Positions 10,867-24,087 of a stretch of 64,000 bases of DNA are shown here, piece by piece. The position numbers and the translations under genes were made by a program. This DNA is from Sipunculus nudus. Its lineage: Eukaryota; Annelida; Sipuncula; Golfingiida; Sipunculidae. Positions within the stretch are counted from its first letter, which is position 1; the number at the start of each line of letters is the position of its first letter. The stretch covers positions 22,703,714 to 22,767,713 of the forward strand of contig CM049320.1 in assembly GCA_026874595.1 (NCBI GenBank). Reading direction: 5' to 3'. The notes beneath the pieces were generated by a model. It was given only the letters and a program-made list of their open reading frames with translations, was not told the origin of the DNA and did not search any database.

Positions 10867-11079
10867 CTAGCCTCCTAATGCAGTGATTGAAACATTTTGC
10901 ACCAGATACCTGCAATCAAAAGTCATGCAGAATATATACGAAGACTCTGAGACCAGTTGGTCAAGGATAAGTGTTTTCATCACGTCGATCTTCTCGATCA
11001 ACCATACCCTGTTCTTCTTTATAAGTCTGTGTTGCGCTGTAGCTCTTGTAAAATTAATACCCCATCTATTCAAGTGCAA
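10867..11079 (-). pseudogene. A1-B pair, B shortened
   Basis: A1 (KKNRVWLIEKIDVMKTLIL) runs into B but ends after VSITALGG, because about 30 nt of B are deleted (plus ctatcctagcctcctaatgcag). The same deletion is in 18654-18866 and 29766-29978. Confidence 0.5.
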
Positions 11080-11299
11080 ACACTAAACAAGAATGTAGAC
11101 AGAGAAACTCACGTATCAGTCACATGATCTTTTTACCAGCAGGGGTATGGCTGTTAAACTTTACAAGGCCTATTTTGCAATTACATAAAAGTTATTTTAA
11201 ACACGTGCATTTTCAGCACTGACCACTAAATGATTCATCTGCAGTGTCATTTTCTTGCCTTCCCCTCGCGACTAACAACTTTTGGAACTTTTTGTGCAG

Positions 11300-12600
11300 T
11301 GATTCAAACATTTTGCACCAGATACCGTCAATAAAAAGTCATGCAGAATATACACGTAGACTCTGAGACCAGTTGGTCAAGGATTAGTGTTTTCATCATG
11401 TTGATCTTCTCGATCAACCATACCCTGTTCTTCTTTATAAGTCTGTGTTGCACTGTAGCTCTTGTAAAAATGATACTCCATCTATTCAAGTGCTAACACT
11501 AAACAAGAATGTAAACAGAGACACACATGTATCAGTCACATGATCTTCCTACCAGCAAGGGTATGACTGGTAAACTTTACCAGATACCTTACCTCATCAT
11601 CAACTACGAACACTAAAATAACACGATCCAACTAGAAAGCACTCACATCTGTGGTATATTTGATCTGTAAACAATGCACTTTACACTCCTAGTGCAACGG
11701 TTATACTTGCAGTCGTTTCAGACCAACTTCATTTTAACTACACTGGTCAGATAGCACATTTGTCTTACAGTTGTTTCAGGCCTTTTTTTTATTTAACTTC
11801 TGTTTTAATCAGTTTTTTTGGTTTTGGAAACCAGGAATGGCGCAGTGCTAGGAATCAGACCAACAAGAGTGGGGTGTCAGGATTTAAAATGCATAATGGA
11901 TGCACAATGCATTACCACACCCATTGGTCCTATTACAATTATTTGCGCTGTGTGAGACTTCAAAGCGAGAATCAAAGTTAAAATGGATTGGATCTGGCAC
12001 AATTGCAAAGTATAACCAATGCGCAAAGAATGATAATGGATCATTACAAGTGCAGTACTAAAAACAATTGCAAAAAAACACATTTAAAAAGCACACATAC
12101 AAATAAAATATCAAGTACCACATGATAATATTCCCTTATACAATAGATTATAAAAGTTTAATAGCCGATGTTAAATAACCTTTCAAATACGGACAATGCT
12201 TTATTTAAGTTGCATAAAGATAATGTGAACCAGTGCATTCTTATTACTAACCACTCAAGAATTCATCTGCAGTTTCTGTTTCATGCCTTCCCCTCGCTAG
12301 TAACAACTTCTGGAATTTTTTGTGCAGTGATTGAAACATTTTGCACCAGATACCTGCAATCAGTCATGCAGAATATTCACAATGAAGTAGAACTCGATAT
12401 AATGCATATGATAAGCCTCCTCATCCGCTTTCTCATAAGAAAGAGACCTTTTGTCTGCATCAGTGTGGCGAACAGCAGAAATGAAGCAAGAATACACATA
12501 GAATATGCTCAGCTTTCATTTGATGTGCGTCAGGCATGCTGTGGGCATAAATCATGTGCGTCAGGATTAAACTTGGCATGCAGACTGCTTACACAATTCA
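11300..12600. repeat. Extra segment making the 2706-bp unit
   Basis: The fourth unit of the higher-order repeat is about 1 kb longer. It has an additional A1-like exon, a more complete spacer keeping the 77-nt foldback (near 11858-11930), and a further B-like copy near 12245-12360. Near-identical copies lie at 19087-20390 and 30200-31520. Confidence 0.7.
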
Positions 12601-12752
12601 TATTGCCCTAATATGCAATGGATGCACTGAATCTGTACTTTCTTACAATAATGTCATTATTATCTTATATATCTAGTTTTAGGGTGGATTTACCATGTAA
12701 CAATTATCACACAACATTGTTATTCTGTGGATGAAGTACCAGTTTTCCTTAT

Positions 12753-12889
12753 TTTGAGAGCAGTTAGTTGAGTCTGAGATATAACACCATCCTGAATCAG
12801 TTGAACAAGGATAAGTGTGTTGGTCATGTCGATCCTTTCAATCAACCATACCCTGTTCTTTGTTATTAGTGTGTGCTGCGCTGAATCTC
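12753..12889 (-). pseudogene. A2 (CARD-like) exon, donor lost
   Basis: The frame is open, but the donor GT is mutated to AT as in the copy at 8383-8519. Confidence 0.55.
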
Positions 12890-13582
12890 CTGTAAAATTG
12901 ATACGCTATCATTTCATGTCTAACATTGAACTCAAATGTAGACAGAGACACACATGTATAAGTCACATAATGTTCCTACGAGCAAGGGTATGGCCGTTAT
13001 ACTTTACCAGATACCTTGCTTCATCTACAACTATAAACACTTAAATAACACATGAATCAAATAGAAAGCACTCACATCTGTGGTATATTTGAACTGTACC
13101 TAATGCACCATACACTCCTCACGAGTGGTTATACATGCAGGAGCTCAGGCCTACTTCATTTCAACTACTGCCTTTAAAAGATTTTAGGGGTTTTGACACG
13201 AGGGATTGCACAGGGCTTAGAATCAGACCAACAAGAGGGGGGTATGGAGGATATAAAATCAAAGTTAAAATGGATTGGATCTTGAACAATTGCAAGGTAT
13301 AACTGATGCACAAGGAATGATAATAGATCATTACAAGTGCAGTACTAAAATGAATTGCCAACAAAGACACATTAAACAATCACACATAGAAATAAAATAT
13401 CAAGTAATGCATGTGATATTATCCCTTTACACAATGGATTATAAATGTTAATTGGAGATGTTAAATAACCTTTCAAATACAGACAAGGCCTATATTTTAA
13501 TTGCATAACGATAATGTAAACAGGTGCATTTTCAACACTTCAACTAAGTAATTCATCTGCATTATCTTATTCTTGCCTTCCC

Positions 13583-13807
13583 CTAGCGACTAACAACTTC
13601 TGGAACTTTTTGTGCAGTGATTGAAACATTTTGCACCAGATACCTGCAATCAAAAGTCATGCAGAATATATACGAAGACTCTGAGACCAGTTGGTCAAGG
13701 ATAAGTGTTTTCATCACGTCGATCTTCTCGATCAACCATACCCTGTTCTTCTTTATAAGTCTGTGTTGCACTTTAGCTCTTGTAAAATTAATACCCCATC
13801 TATTCAA
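13583..13807 (-). pseudogene. A1-B pair with stop in B
   Basis: 74 open codons (A1 motif, then RYLVQNVSITAQKVPEVVSR), ended by TAG at the CGCGAG site. The next unit at 15291-15515 is a near copy 1708 bp away. Confidence 0.5.
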
Positions 13808-14460
13808 GTTCTAACACTAAACAAGAATGTAGACAGAGAAACTCACGTATCAGTCACATGATCTTTTTACCAGCAGGGGTATGGCTGTTAAACTTTACAA
13901 GGCCTATATTGCAATTACATAAAAGTTATTTTAAACACGTGCAGTTTCAGCACCTACCACTTAATGACTCATCTTCAGTGTCCTTTACTTTCCTTCCCCT
14001 CGCGAATAACAACTTCTGGAACTTTTTTTCTGCAGTGATTGAAACATTTTGCACCAGATACCTGCAATCAGTCATGTAGAATATTCACAATGAAGTAGAA
14101 TGTGATATAATGCAGATGATAAGCCTGGTCATCCGCTTTCTCATAAGAAAGAGACCTTTTGTCTGTATCAGTGTGGCGAGCAGCAGAAATGAAGCAAGAA
14201 TACACATAGAATATGCTCAGCTTTCATTTGATGTGCGTCAGGCATGCGGTGGGCATAAATCATGTGCGTCGGGATTAAACTTGGCATGCACACTGCTTAC
14301 ACAATTCATATTGCCCTAATATGCAATGGATGCACTGAATCTGTACTTTCTTACAATAATGTCATAATTATCTTAAATATCTAGTTTTAGGGTGGATTTA
14401 CCATGTAACAATTATCACACAACATTGTTATACTGTGGATGAAGTACCAGTTTTCCTTAC

Positions 14461-14597
14461 TTTGAGAGCAGTTAGTTGAGTCTGAGATATAACACCATCC
14501 TGAATCAGTTGAACAAGGATAAGTGTGTTGGTCATGTCGATCCTCTCAATCAACCATACCCTGTTCTTTGTTATTAGTGTGTGCTGCGCTGAATCTC
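14461..14597 (-). CDS. A2 (CARD-like) exon, intact
   Basis: Open 45-codon frame with acceptor and donor kept. Essentially identical to the exon at 6678-6814. Confidence 0.5.
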
Positions 14598-16168
14598 CTG
14601 TAAAATTGATACGCTATCATTTCATGTCTAACATTGAACTCAAATGTAGACAGAGACACACATGTATAAGTCACATAATGTTCCTACGAGCAAGGGTATG
14701 GCCGTTATACTTTACCAGATACCTTGCTTCATCTACAACTATAAACACTTAAATAACACATGAATCAAATAGAAAGCACTCACATCTGTGGTATATTTGA
14801 ACTGTACCTAATGCACCATACACTCCTCACGAGTGGTTATACATGCAGGAGCTCAGGCCTACTTCATTTCAACTACTGCCTTTAAAAGATTTTAGGGGTT
14901 TTGACACGAGGGATTGCACAGGGCTTAGAATCAGACCAACAAGAGGGGGGTATGGAGGATATAAAATCAAAGTTAAAATGGATTGGATCTTGAACAATTG
15001 CAAGGTATAACTGATGCACAAGGAATGATAATAGATCATTACAAGTGCAGTACTAAAATGAATTGCCAACAAAGACACATTAAACAATCACACATAGAAA
15101 TAAAATATCAAGTAATGCATGTGATATTATCCCTTTACACAATGGATTATAAATGTTAATTGGAGATGTTAAATAACCTTTCAAATACAGACAAGGCCTA
15201 TATTTTAATTGCATAACGATAATGTAAACAGGTGCATTTTCAACACTTCAACTAAGTAATTCATCTGGCTTATCTTATTCTTGCCTTTCCCTAGCGACTA
15301 AACACTTCTGGAACTTTTTGTGCAGTGATTGAAACATTTTGCACCAGATACCTGCAATCAAAAGTCATGCAGAATATATACAAAGACTCTGAGACCAGTT
15401 GGTCAAGGATAAGTGTTTTCATCACGTCGATCTTCTCGATCAACCATACCCTGTTCTTCTTTATAAGTCTGTGTTGCACTTTAGCTCTTGTAAAATTAAT
15501 ACCCCATCTATTCAAGTTCTAACACTAAACAAGAATGTAGACAGAGAAACTCACGTATCAGTCACATGATCTTTTTACCAGCAGGGGTATGGCTGTTAAA
15601 CTTTACAAGGCCTATATTGCAATTACATAAAAGTTATTTTAAACACGTGCAGTTTCAGCACCTACCACTTAATGACTCATCTTCAGTGTCCTTTACTTTC
15701 CTTCCCCTCGCGATTAACAACTTCTGGAACTTTTTTTCTGCAGTGATTGAAACATTTTGCACCAGATACCTGCAATCAGTCATGTAGAATATTCACAATG
15801 AAGTAGAATGTGATATAATGCAGATGATAAGCCTGGTCATCCGCTTTCTCATAAGAAAGAGACCTTTTGTCTGTATCAGTGTGGCGAGCAGCAGAAATGA
15901 AGCAAGAATACACATAGAATATGCTCAGCTTTCATTTGATGTGCGTCAGGCATGCGGTGGGCATAAATCATGTGCGTCGGGATTAAACTTGGCATGCACA
16001 CTGCATACACAATTCATATTGCCTTAATATGCAATGGATGCACTGAATCTGTACTTTCTTACAATAATGTCATAATTATCTTAAATATCTAGTGTTAGGG
16101 TGGATTTACCATGTAACAATTATCACACAACATTGTTATACTGTGGATGAAGTACCAGTTTTCCTTAC

Positions 16169-16305
16169 TTTGAGAGCAGTTAGTTGAGTCTGAGATATAA
16201 CACCATCCTGAATCAGTTGAACAAGGATAAGTGTGTTGGTCATGTCGATCCTCTCAATCAGCCATACCCTGTTCTTTGTTATTAGTGTGTGCTGCGCTGA
16301 ATCTC
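16169..16305 (-). CDS. A2 (CARD-like) exon, intact
   Basis: Open 45-codon frame, splice sites kept, nearly identical to 4969-5105. Confidence 0.5.
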
Positions 16306-17032
16306 CTGTAAAATTGATACGCTATCATTTCATGTCTAACATTGAACTCAAATGTAGACAGAGACACACATGTATAAGTCACATAATGTTCCTACGAGCA
16401 AGGGTAAGGCTGTTATACTTTACCAGATACCTTGCTTCATCTACAACTATAAACACTTAAATAACACATGAATTAAATAGAAAGCACTCACATCTGTGGT
16501 ATATATGAACTGTACCTAATGCACCATACACTCCTCACGAGTGGTTATACATGCAGGAGCTCAGGCCTACTTCATTTTAACTACTGCCTTTAAAAGATTT
16601 TAGGGGTTTTGACACGAGGGATTGCACAGGGCTTAGAATCAGACCAACAAGAGTGGGGTATGGAGGATGTAAAATCAAAGTTAAAATGGATTGGATCTTG
16701 AACAATTGCAAGGTATAACTGATGCACAAGGAATGATAATAGATAATTACAAGTGCAGTACTAAAATGAATTGCCAACAGAGACACATTAAAAAATCACA
16801 CATAGAAATAAAATATCAAGTAATGCATGTGATATTATCCCTTTACACAATGGATTATAAATGTTAATTGAAGATGTTAAATAACCTTTCAAATACAGAC
16901 AAGGCCTATATTTTAATTGCATAACGATAATGTAAACAGGTGCTTTTTCAACACTTCAACTAAGTAATTCATCTGGCTTATCTTATTCTTGCCTTTCCCA
17001 AGCGACTAACAACTTCTGGAACTTTTTGTGCA

Positions 17033-17480
17033 GTGATTGAAACATTTTGCACCAGATACCTGCAATCAAAAGTCATGCAGAATATATACAAAGACTCTGA
17101 GACCAGTTGGTCAAGGATAAGTGTTTTCATCACGTCGATCTTCTTGATCAACCATACCCTGTTCTTCTTTATAAGTCTGTGTTGCACTTTAGCTCTTGTA
17201 AAATTAATACCCCATCTATTCAAGTGCTAACACTAAACAAGAATGTATACAGAGAAACTCACGTATCAGTCACATGATCTTTTTACCAGCAGGGGTATGG
17301 CTGTTAAACTTTACAAGGCCTATATTGCAATTACATAAAAGTTATTTTAAACACGTGCAGTTTCAGCACCTACCACTTAATGACTCATCTTCAGTGTCCT
17401 TTACTTTCCTTCCCCTCGCGATTACCAACTTCTGAACTTTTTCTGCAGTGATTGAAACATTTTGCACCAGATACCGTCAA
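17033..17480. other. Recombinant junction between two unit types
   Basis: Up to about 17465 the sequence follows the unit at 7542-7973 (GAACTTTTTCTGCAG). From about 17470 (GATACCGTCAATAAAAAATC) it follows the unit from 9680 on. The switch falls inside a module B copy and removes one unit of 1704 bp, as expected from unequal exchange. Confidence 0.65.
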
Positions 17481-17833
17481 TAAAAAATCATGCAGAATAT
17501 ACACGTAGACTCTGAGACCAGTTGGTCAAGGATTAGTGTTTTCATCATGTTGATCTTCTCGATCAACCATACCCTGTTCTTCCTTATAAGTCTGTGTTGC
17601 ACTGTAGCTCTTGTAGGCATGCTGTGGGCATAAATCATCAGTCTGGAATCAACTTGGCATGCAGACTGCTTACACAATTCGTATTGCCCTAATATGCAAT
17701 GGATGCACTGAATCTGTACTTTCTTACAATAATGTCATTATTATCTTATATATCTAGTTTTAGGGTGGATTTACCATGTAACAATTATCACACAACGTTG
17801 TTATTCTGTGGATGAAGTACCAGTTTTCCTTAC

Positions 17834-17970
17834 TTTGAGAGCAGTTAGTTGAGTCTGAGATATAACACCATCATGAATCAGTTGAACAAGGATAAGTGTG
17901 TTGGTCATGTCGATCCTCTCAATCAACCATACCCTGTTCTTTGTTATTAGTGTGTGCTGCGCTGAATCTC
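17834..17970 (-). CDS. A2 (CARD-like) exon, intact
   Basis: Open 45-codon frame with LIHDGVIS. Splice sites kept. Duplicate of 10047-10183. Confidence 0.5.
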
Positions 17971-20539
17971 CTGTAAAATTGATACGCTATCATTTCATGT
18001 CTAACATTGAACTCGAATGTAGACAGAGACACACATGTATAAGTCACGTAATGTTCCTACGAGCAAGGGTACGGCCGTTATACTTTATCAGATACCTTGC
18101 TTCATCTACAACTATAAACACTTAAATAACACATGAATCAAATAGAAAGCACTCACATCTGTAGTATATTTGAACTGTACCTAATGCACCATACACTCCT
18201 CACGAGTGGTTATACATGCAGGAGCTCAGGCCTACTTCATTTTAACTACTGCCTTGAAAAGATTTTAGGGGTTTTGACACGAGGGATTGCACAGGGCTTA
18301 GAATCAGACCAACAAGAGTGGGGTATAGAGGATGTAAAATCAAAGTTAAAATGGATTGGATCTTGAACAATTGCAAGGTATAACTGATGCACAGGGAATG
18401 ATAATAGATAATTGCAAGTGCAGTACTAAAATGAATTGCAAACAGAGACACATTAAAAAATCACACATAGAAATAAAATATCAAGTAATGCATGTGATAT
18501 TATCCCTTTTCTACAATGGATTATAAATGTTAATTGGAGATGTTAAATAACCTTTCAAATACAGACAAGGCCTATATTTTAATTGCATAACGATAATGTA
18601 AACAGGTGCATTTTCAACACTTCAACTAAGTAATTCATCTGCATTATCTTATCCTAGCCTCCTAGTGCAGTGATTGAAACATTTTGCACCAGATACCTGC
18701 AATCAAAAGTCATGCAGAATATATACGAAGACTCTGAGACCAGTTGGTCAAGGATAAGTGTTTTCATCATGTCGATCTTCTCGATCAACCATACCCTGTT
18801 CTTCTTTATAAGTCTGTGTTGCGCTGTAGCTCTTGTAAAATTAATACCCCATCTATTCAAGTGCAAACACTAAACAAGAATGTAGACAGAGAAACTCACG
18901 TATCAGTCACATGATCTTTTTACCAGCAGGGGTATGGCTGTTAAACTTTACAAGGCCTATTTTGCAATTACATAAAAGTTATTTTAAACACGTGCATTTT
19001 CAGCACTGACCACTAAATGATTCATCTGCAGTGTCATTTTCTTGCCTTCCCCTCGCGACTAACAACTTTTGGAACTTTTTGTGCAGTGATTCAAACATTT
19101 TGCACCAGATACCGTCAATAAAAAGTCATGCAGAATATACACGTAGACTCTGAGACCAGTTGGTCAAGGATTAGTGTTTTCATCATGTTGATCTTCTCGA
19201 TCAACCATACCCTGTTCTTCTTTATAAGTCTGTGTTGCACTGTAGCTCTTGTAAAAATGATACTCCATCTATTCAAGTGCTAACACTAAACAAGAATGTA
19301 AACAGAGACACACATGTATCAGTCACATGATCTTCCTACCAGCAAGGGTATGACTGGTAAACTTTACCAGATACCTTACCTCATCATCAACTACGAACAC
19401 TAAAATAACACGATCCAACTAGAAAGCACTCACATCTGTGGTATATTTGATCTGTAAACAATGCACTTTACACTCCTAGTGCAACGGTTATACTTGCAGT
19501 CGTTTCAGACCAACTTCATTTTAACTACACTGGTCAGATAGCACATTTGTCTTACAGTTGTTTCAGGCCTTTTTTTTATTTAACTTCTGTTTTAATCAGT
19601 TTTTTTGGTTTTGGAAACCAGGAATGGCGCAGTGCTAGGAATCAGACCAACAAGAGTGGGGTGTCAGGATTTAAAATGCATAATGGATGCACAATGCATT
19701 ACCACACCCATTGGTCCTATTACAATTATTTGCGCTGTGTGAGACTTCAAAGCGAGAATCAAAGTTAAAATGGATTGGATCTGGCACAATTGCAAAGTAT
19801 AACCAATGCGCAAAGAATGATAATGGATCATTACAAGTGCAGTACTAAAAACAATTGCAAAAAAACACATTTAAAAAGCACACATACAAATAAAATATCA
19901 AGTACCACATGATAATATTCCCTTATACAATAGATTATAAAAGTTTAATAGCCGATGTTAAATAACCTTTCAAATACGGACAATGCTTTATTTAAGTTGC
20001 ATAAAGATAATGTGAACCAGTGCATTCTTATTACTAACCACTCAAGAATTCATCTGCAGTTTCTGTTTCATGCCTTCCCCTCGCTAGTAACAACTTCTGG
20101 AATTTTTTGTGCAGTGATTGAAACATTTTGCACCAGATACCTGCAATCAGTCATGCAGAATATTCACAATGAAGTAGAACTCGATATAATGCATATGATA
20201 AGCCTCCTCATCCGCTTTCTCATAAGAAAGAGACCTTTTGTCTGCATCAGTGTGGCGAACAGCAGAAATGAAGCAAGAATACACATAGAATATGCTCAGC
20301 TTTCATTTGATGTGCGTCAGGCATGCTGTGGGCATAAATCATGTGCGTCAGGATTAAACTTGGCATGCAGACTGCTTACACAATTCATATTGCCCTAATA
20401 TGCAATGGATGCACTGAATCTGTACTTTCTTACAATAATGTCATTATTATCTTATATATCTAGTTTTAGGGTGGATTTACCATGTAACAATTATCACACA
20501 ACATTGTTATACTGTGGATGAAGTACCAGTTTTCCTTAC

Positions 20540-20676
20540 TTTGAGAGCAGTTAGTTGAGTCTGAGATATAACACCATCCTGAATCAGTTGAACAAGGATA
20601 AGTGTGTTGGTCATGTCGATCCTCTCAATCAGCCATACCCTGTTCTTTGTTATTAGTGTGTGCTGCGCTGAATCTC
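20540..20676 (-). CDS. A2 (CARD-like) exon, intact
   Basis: Open 45-codon frame with both splice sites. It begins the third higher-order block. Confidence 0.5.
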
Positions 20677-22245
20677 CTGTAAAATTGATACGCTATCATT
20701 TCATGTCTAACATTGAACTCGAATGTAGACAGAGACACACATGTATAAGTCACATAATGTTCCTACGAGCAAGGGTAAGGCCGTTATACTTTACCAGATA
20801 CCTTGCTTCATCTACAACTATAAACACTTAAATAACACATGAATTAAATAGAAAGCACTCACATCTGTGGTATATATGAACTGTACCTAATGCACCATAC
20901 ACTCCTCACGAGTGGTTATACATGCAGGAGCTCAGGCCTACTTCATTTTAACTACTGCCTTTAAAAGATTTTAGGGGTTTTGACACGAGGGATTGCACAG
21001 GGCTTAGAATCAGACCAACAAGAGTGGGGTATGGAGGATGTAAAATCAAAGTTAAAATGGATTGGATCTTGAACAATTGCAAGGTATAACTGATGCACAA
21101 GGAATGATAATAAATAATTACAAGTGCAGTACTAAAATGAATTGCCAACAGAGACACATTAAAAAATCACACATAGAAATAAAATATCAAGTAATGCATG
21201 TGATATTATCCCTTTACACAATGGATTATAAATGTTAATTGAAGATGTTAAATAACCTTTCAAATACAGACAAGGCCTATATTTTAATTGCATAACGATA
21301 ATGTAAACAGGTGCTTTTTCAACACTTCAACTAAGTAATTCATCTGGCTTATCTTATTCTTGCCTTTCCCTAGCGACTAACAACTTCTGGAACTTTTTGT
21401 GCAGTGATTGAAACATTTTGCACCAGATACCTGCAATCAAAAGTCATGCAGAATATATACAAAGACTCTGAGACCAGTTGGTCAAGGATAAGTGTTTTCA
21501 TCACGTCGATCTTCTTGATCAACCATACCCTGTTCTTCTTTATAAGTCTGTGTTGCACTTTAGCTCTTGTAAAATTAATACCCCATCTATTCAAGTGCTA
21601 ACACTAAACAAGAATGTAGACAGAGAAACTCACGTATCAGTCACATGATCTTTTTACCAGCAGGGGTATGGCTGTTAAACTTTACAAGGCCTATATTGCA
21701 ATTACATAAAAGTTATTTTAAACACGTGCAGTTTCAGCACCTACCACTTAATGACTCATCTTCAGTGTCCTTTACTTTCCTTCCCCTCGCGATTAACAAT
21801 TTCTGGAACTTTTTCTGCAGTGATTGAAACATTTTGCACCAGATACCTGCAATCAGTCATGCAGAATATTCACAATGAAGTAGAATGTGATATAATGCAG
21901 ATGATAAGCCTGGTCATCCGCTTTCTCATAAGAAAGAGACCTTTTGTCTGTTTCAGTGTGGTGAGCAGCAGAAATGAAGCAAGAATACACATAGAATATG
22001 CTCAGCTTTCATTTGATGTGCGTCAGGCATGCTGTGGGCATAAATCATGTGCGTCGGGATTAAACTTGGCATGCACACTGCTTACACAATTCATATTGCC
22101 CTAATATGCAATGGATGCACTGAATCTGTACTTTCTTACAATAATGTCATAATTATCTTATATATCTAGTTTTAGGGTGGATTTACCATGTAACAATTAT
22201 CACACAACATTGTTATTCTGTGGATGAAGTACCAGTTTTCCTTAC

Positions 22246-22382
22246 TTTGAGAGCAGTTAGTTGAGTCTGAGATATAACACCATCCTGAATCAGTTGAACA
22301 AGGATAAATGTGTTGGTCATGTCGATCCTCTCAATCAACCATACCCTGTTCTTTGTTATTAGTGTGTGCTGCGCTGAATCTC
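22246..22382 (-). CDS. A2 (CARD-like) exon, intact
   Basis: Open 45-codon frame with NTFIL in place of NTLIL. Splice sites kept. Confidence 0.5.
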
Positions 22383-23950
22383 CTGTAAAATTGATACGCT
22401 ATCATTTCATGTCTAACATTGAACTCGAATGTAGACAGAGACACACATGTATAAGTCACGTAATGTTCCTACGAGCAAGGGTAAGGCTGTTATACTTTAC
22501 CAGATACCTTGCTTCATCTACAACTATAAACACTTAAATAACACATGAATTAAATAGAAAGCACTCACATCGTTGGTATATATGAACTGTACCTAATGCA
22601 CCATACACTCCTCACGAGTGGTTATACATGCAGGAGCTCAGGCCTACTTCATTTTAACTACTGCCTTTAAAAGATTTTAGGGGTTTTGACACGAGGGATT
22701 GCACAGGGCTAAGAATCAGACCAACAAGAGTGGGGTATGGAGGATGTAAAATCAAAGTTAAAATGGATTGGATCTTGAACAATTGCAAGGTATAACTGAT
22801 GCACAAGGAATGATAATAGATAATTACAAGTGCAGTACTAAAATGAATTGCCAACAGAGACACATTAAAAAATCACACATAGAAATAAAATATCAAGTAA
22901 TGCATGTGATATTATCCCTTTACACAGTGGATTATAAATGTTAATTGAAGATGTTAAATAACCTTTCAAATACAGACAAGGCCTATATTTTAATTGCATA
23001 ACGATAATGTAAACAGGTGCTTTTTCAACACTTCAACTAAGTAATTCATCTGGCTTATCTTATTCTTGCCTTTCCCAAGCGACTAACAACTTCTGGAACT
23101 TTTTGTGCATTGATTGAAACATTTTGCACCAGATACCTGCAATCAAAAGTCATGCAGAATATATACAAAGACTCTGAGACCAGTTGGTCAAGGATAAGTG
23201 TTTTCATCACGTCGATCTTCTTGATCAACCATACCCTGTTCTTCTTTATAAGTCTGTGTTGCACTTTAGCTCTTGTAAAATTAATACCCCATCTATTCAA
23301 GTGCTAACACTAAACAAGAATGTAGACAGAGAAACTCACGTATCAGTCACATGATCTTTTTACCAGCAGGGGTATGGCTGTTAAACTTTACAAGGCCTAT
23401 ATTGCAATTACATAAAAGTTATTTTAAACACGTGCATTTTCAGCATCTACCACTTAATGACTCATCTTCAGTGTCCTTTACTTTCCTTCCCCTCGCGATT
23501 ACCAACTTCTGAACTTTTTCTGCAGTGATTGAAACATTTTGCACCAGATACCTGCAATCAGTCATGCAGAATATTCACAATGAAGTAGAACGTGATATAA
23601 TGCAGATGATAAGCCTGGTCATCTGTTTTCTCATAAGAAAGAGACCTTTTGTCTGCATCAGTGTGGCGATCAGCAGAAATGAAGCAAGAATACACATAGA
23701 ATATGCTCAGTTTTCATTTGATGTGCGTCAGGCATGCTGTTGGCATAAATCATGTGCGTCAGGATTAAACTTGGCATGCACACTGCTTACACAATTCATA
23801 TTGCCCTAATTTGCAATGGATGCACTGAATCTGTACTTTCTTACAATTATGTCATTATTATCTTATATATCTAGTTTTAGGGTGGATTTACCATGTAACA
23901 ATTATCACACAACATTGTTATTCTGTGGATGAAGTACCAGTTTTCATTAT

Positions 23951-24087
23951 TTTGAGAGCAGTTAGTTGAGTCTGAGATACAACACCATCCTGAATCAGTT
24001 GAACAAGGATAAGTGTGTTGGTCATGTCGATCCTCTCAATCAACCATACCCTGTTCTTTGTTATTAGTGTGTGCTGCGCTGAATCTC
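23951..24087 (-). pseudogene. A2 (CARD-like) exon, donor lost
   Basis: Open frame with GVVS, but the donor reads ATAATG instead of GTAAGG. Confidence 0.55.

Larger units (their letters stand above)
4969..12752 (-). repeat. Higher-order repeat copy 1 (7784 bp)
   Basis: Measured between starts of successive A2 exons, this block contains four units of 1709, 1705, 1664 and 2706 bp. Each unit carries, in plus order: A2 exon, spacer S, B', A1, then a second B or a deleted version of it. The same order of unit lengths returns in the next block. Confidence 0.85.
12753..20539 (-). repeat. Higher-order repeat copy 2 (7787 bp)
   Basis: Units of 1708, 1708, 1665 and 2706 bp, in the same order as copy 1. 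The segment from about 17467 to 20490 matches 9680-12700 at a constant offset of 7787 with very few differences. Confidence 0.85.

Noticed and set aside
12168-12611. Plus-strand 147-153 codon open frames repeated at 12168, 19955, 31067 and 37567
   Set aside because: They are the longest plus-strand frames in the array, but they lie antisense to module B and the following intron. They are broken in the other units, and their conservation is explained by DNA-level duplication.
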